A stretch of DNA of 6,781 bases from contig JAKQPY010000162.1 in NCBI GenBank assembly GCA_029564465.1, forward strand, positions 1-6,781. The letters run 5' to 3'. Position 1 is the stretch's first letter, and every line of letters starts with the position of its first letter. The stretch is from JAGOEF01 sp029564465 (GTDB lineage: Bacteria > Bacteroidota > Bacteroidia > Bacteroidales > ML635J-15). This document shows, piece after piece, positions 5,648 to 6,781 of this stretch. The notes under the pieces are model-generated. The model had not been told where the DNA came from. It did not search any database and saw nothing but the letters and a program-made list of their open reading frames with translations. A program made the position numbers and the translations under genes.

Positions 5648-6781
5648 ATGATAATGAAACACATTCAGGCACTATTCATTTTTTTTCTGCTGGCAGGCAA
5701 TAGTTTTCTTTCGGCTCAAGAGAAACAACTCACTATCGACGAAGCCGTGGTGGGCGTTTATACACGCCTTGCCCCTGAACGCATCAGCAGCCTGCAGTGG
5801 CGGCCGGGTTACGACCAGTACAGTTTCGTGCGTGGCAACAGCTTGTGGGTTAGCGACGTTGTAGCTGCCACCGAAACCGAACTCTGTGCTCTTACAGTCA
5901 TCAATAAAGCCCTTGCTGCCCGTAGCATCGATACCCTTAGGTCATTTCCTTCATCGTGGTGGGTCTCAGGCAATGCCATCCGTTTCTATGCCTCGGCAAA
6001 TCTGGTGATGTTCGACGTGGTTAACCATACGCTTATGTCCGTGATAAGCTATCCCGAGGCCGCTGAAAACATCGAACTGTCGCCCGACGGTAACCTGATG
6101 GCCTATACTACCGGCAACAACCTTAATATCATGGGTGCCGACGGTAACGAAGTGTCGGTTACCAGCGACCGCAACCTCGAAGTGGTGTATGGCACATCGG
6201 TACACCGTCACGAATTCGGCATCGAAAAAGGAATCTTCTGGAGCCCGACCTGCGAGTTGCTGGCGTTCTACCGCAAAGACGAAAGTAAGGTGGGAAACTA
6301 TCCGCTGGTCGATATTACCCAACCCATTGCCACGGTCGATAATATTAAATACCCGATGGCCGGAACCGACAGCGAAGAAGTCACCCTGGGTGTGTATAAC
6401 CTGAAAACCCAAAAAACGATTTATCTCGAAACCGGTATGCCCGCCGATCAGTATCTTACCAATGTAGCATGGCATCCCGACGGTAAAATAATTTATGTAG
6501 CTGTTCTCAACCGCGAACAAAACCACATGAAAATGAATGCCTACGATGCTGTCACCGGAAAATTCATTAAAACCCTGTTCGAAGAACGCAACACACGCTA
6601 TGTGGAACCCCTCAACCCCGCCTTGTTTGTTCCCGGCCATAAAGACCGTTTCATCTGGCAAAGCAGGCGCAGTGGCTACAACCACCTCTACCTGTACAAC
6701 ACCGATGGGCAATTGTTGAAACAACTCAGCACGGGCAATTGGGAAGTAGCGCAGGTGTATGGCTTCAGTGGCGATGCAAAA
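5648..6781 (+). CDS. S9 family peptidase, DPP-IV-like N-terminal beta-propeller, cut by window edge
   Basis: The first 378 residues are present and the frame is open to the window end. A signal peptide (MIMKHIQALFIFFLLAGNSF, cleavage probably near SAQ at 22-24) exports it. The remainder matches the DPP-IV N-terminal beta-propeller: repeated blade strands such as ENIELSPDGNLMAYTTGNNL, KGIFWSPTCELLAFYRKDES, NIKYPMAGTDSEEVTLGVYN, NVAWHPDGKIIYVAVLNREQN and FIWQSRRSGYNHLYLYNTDG. The last is followed by LSTGNWEV, the usual lead into the final blades. The alpha/beta-hydrolase domain with Ser-Asp-His (about 300 more residues in this family) lies beyond the window, so catalytic status is unknown. At the position where DPP-IV has its Glu-Glu motif (WVYEEEFG in the P. 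gingivalis enzyme) this protein reads SVHRHEFG (184-191). M3 at 5654 is an equally plausible start. It is divergent from the dipeptidase gene. Confidence 0.88.
   Translation, partial: MIMKHIQALFIFFLLAGNSFLSAQEKQLTIDEAVVGVYTRLAPERISSLQWRPGYDQYSFVRGNSLWVSDVVAATETELCALTVINKALAARSIDTLRSFPSSWWVSGNAIRFYASANLVMFDVVNHTLMSVISYPEAAENIELSPDGNLMAYTTGNNLNIMGADGNEVSVTSDRNLEVVYGTSVHRHEFGIEKGIFWSPTCELLAFYRKDESKVGNYPLVDITQPIATVDNIKYPMAGTDSEEVTLGVYNLKTQKTIYLETGMPADQYLTNVAWHPDGKIIYVAVLNREQNHMKMNAYDAVTGKFIKTLFEERNTRYVEPLNPALFVPGHKDRFIWQSRRSGYNHLYLYNTDGQLLKQLSTGNWEVAQVYGFSGDAK

Noticed and set aside
5966..6724. Open frame of 252 codons antisense to the S9 peptidase gene
   Set aside because: It lies wholly inside a clear DPP-IV propeller coding sequence, has no recognisable domain, and arises from the codon bias of the plus-strand gene.

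Overview
The window looks like an ordinary chromosomal segment from a member of the Bacteroidota, probably an uncultured or environmental lineage. Four things point there: protein-level resemblance of most genes to Bacteroidota families, the absence of Shine-Dalgarno sequences before the genes, TTG start codons, and short upstream boxes matching the Bacteroidota -7 consensus TAnnTTTG. There are no RNA genes, CRISPR arrays, insertion sequences or phage genes. Coding density is high and no gene-free stretch exceeds about 120 bases.

Layout from left to right. (1) The minus strand at the left edge carries the N-terminal 180 residues of a YoaP-type GNAT acetyltransferase, cut by the window boundary. 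(2) A strong hairpin terminator follows at 602-645. (3) A two-gene minus-strand operon encodes a short NfeD-like membrane protein and, 19 bases downstream, a FloT/YqiK-type flotillin. This is the classic membrane-microdomain pair (compare yuaF-floT and yqiJ-yqiK). (4) A divergent intergenic region of about 130 bases holds candidate promoters for both directions. (5) A plus-strand pair encodes an atypical short-chain dehydrogenase with a Rossmann fold and, 24 bases downstream, a membrane-anchored calcineurin-like metallophosphoesterase. (6) An 87-base convergent gap follows. (7) On the minus strand lies an exported VanX-type D-Ala-D-Ala dipeptidase. (8) Divergent from it by only 29 bases, and running off the right edge, is the beta-propeller half of a DPP-IV-like S9 peptidase.

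Most functions concern the envelope: flotillin/NfeD scaffolding, a membrane phosphoesterase, a periplasmic dipeptidase and an exported peptidase. There is no sign that they form one dedicated system. The points most worth a second look are the tightly packed, face-to-face promoter boxes between the dipeptidase and S9 genes, the missing Glu-Glu motif in the S9 propeller, the consistent 20-24 base spacing between -7 boxes and start codons (which also settles one start), and the TTG starts. I found no convincing undescribed system.
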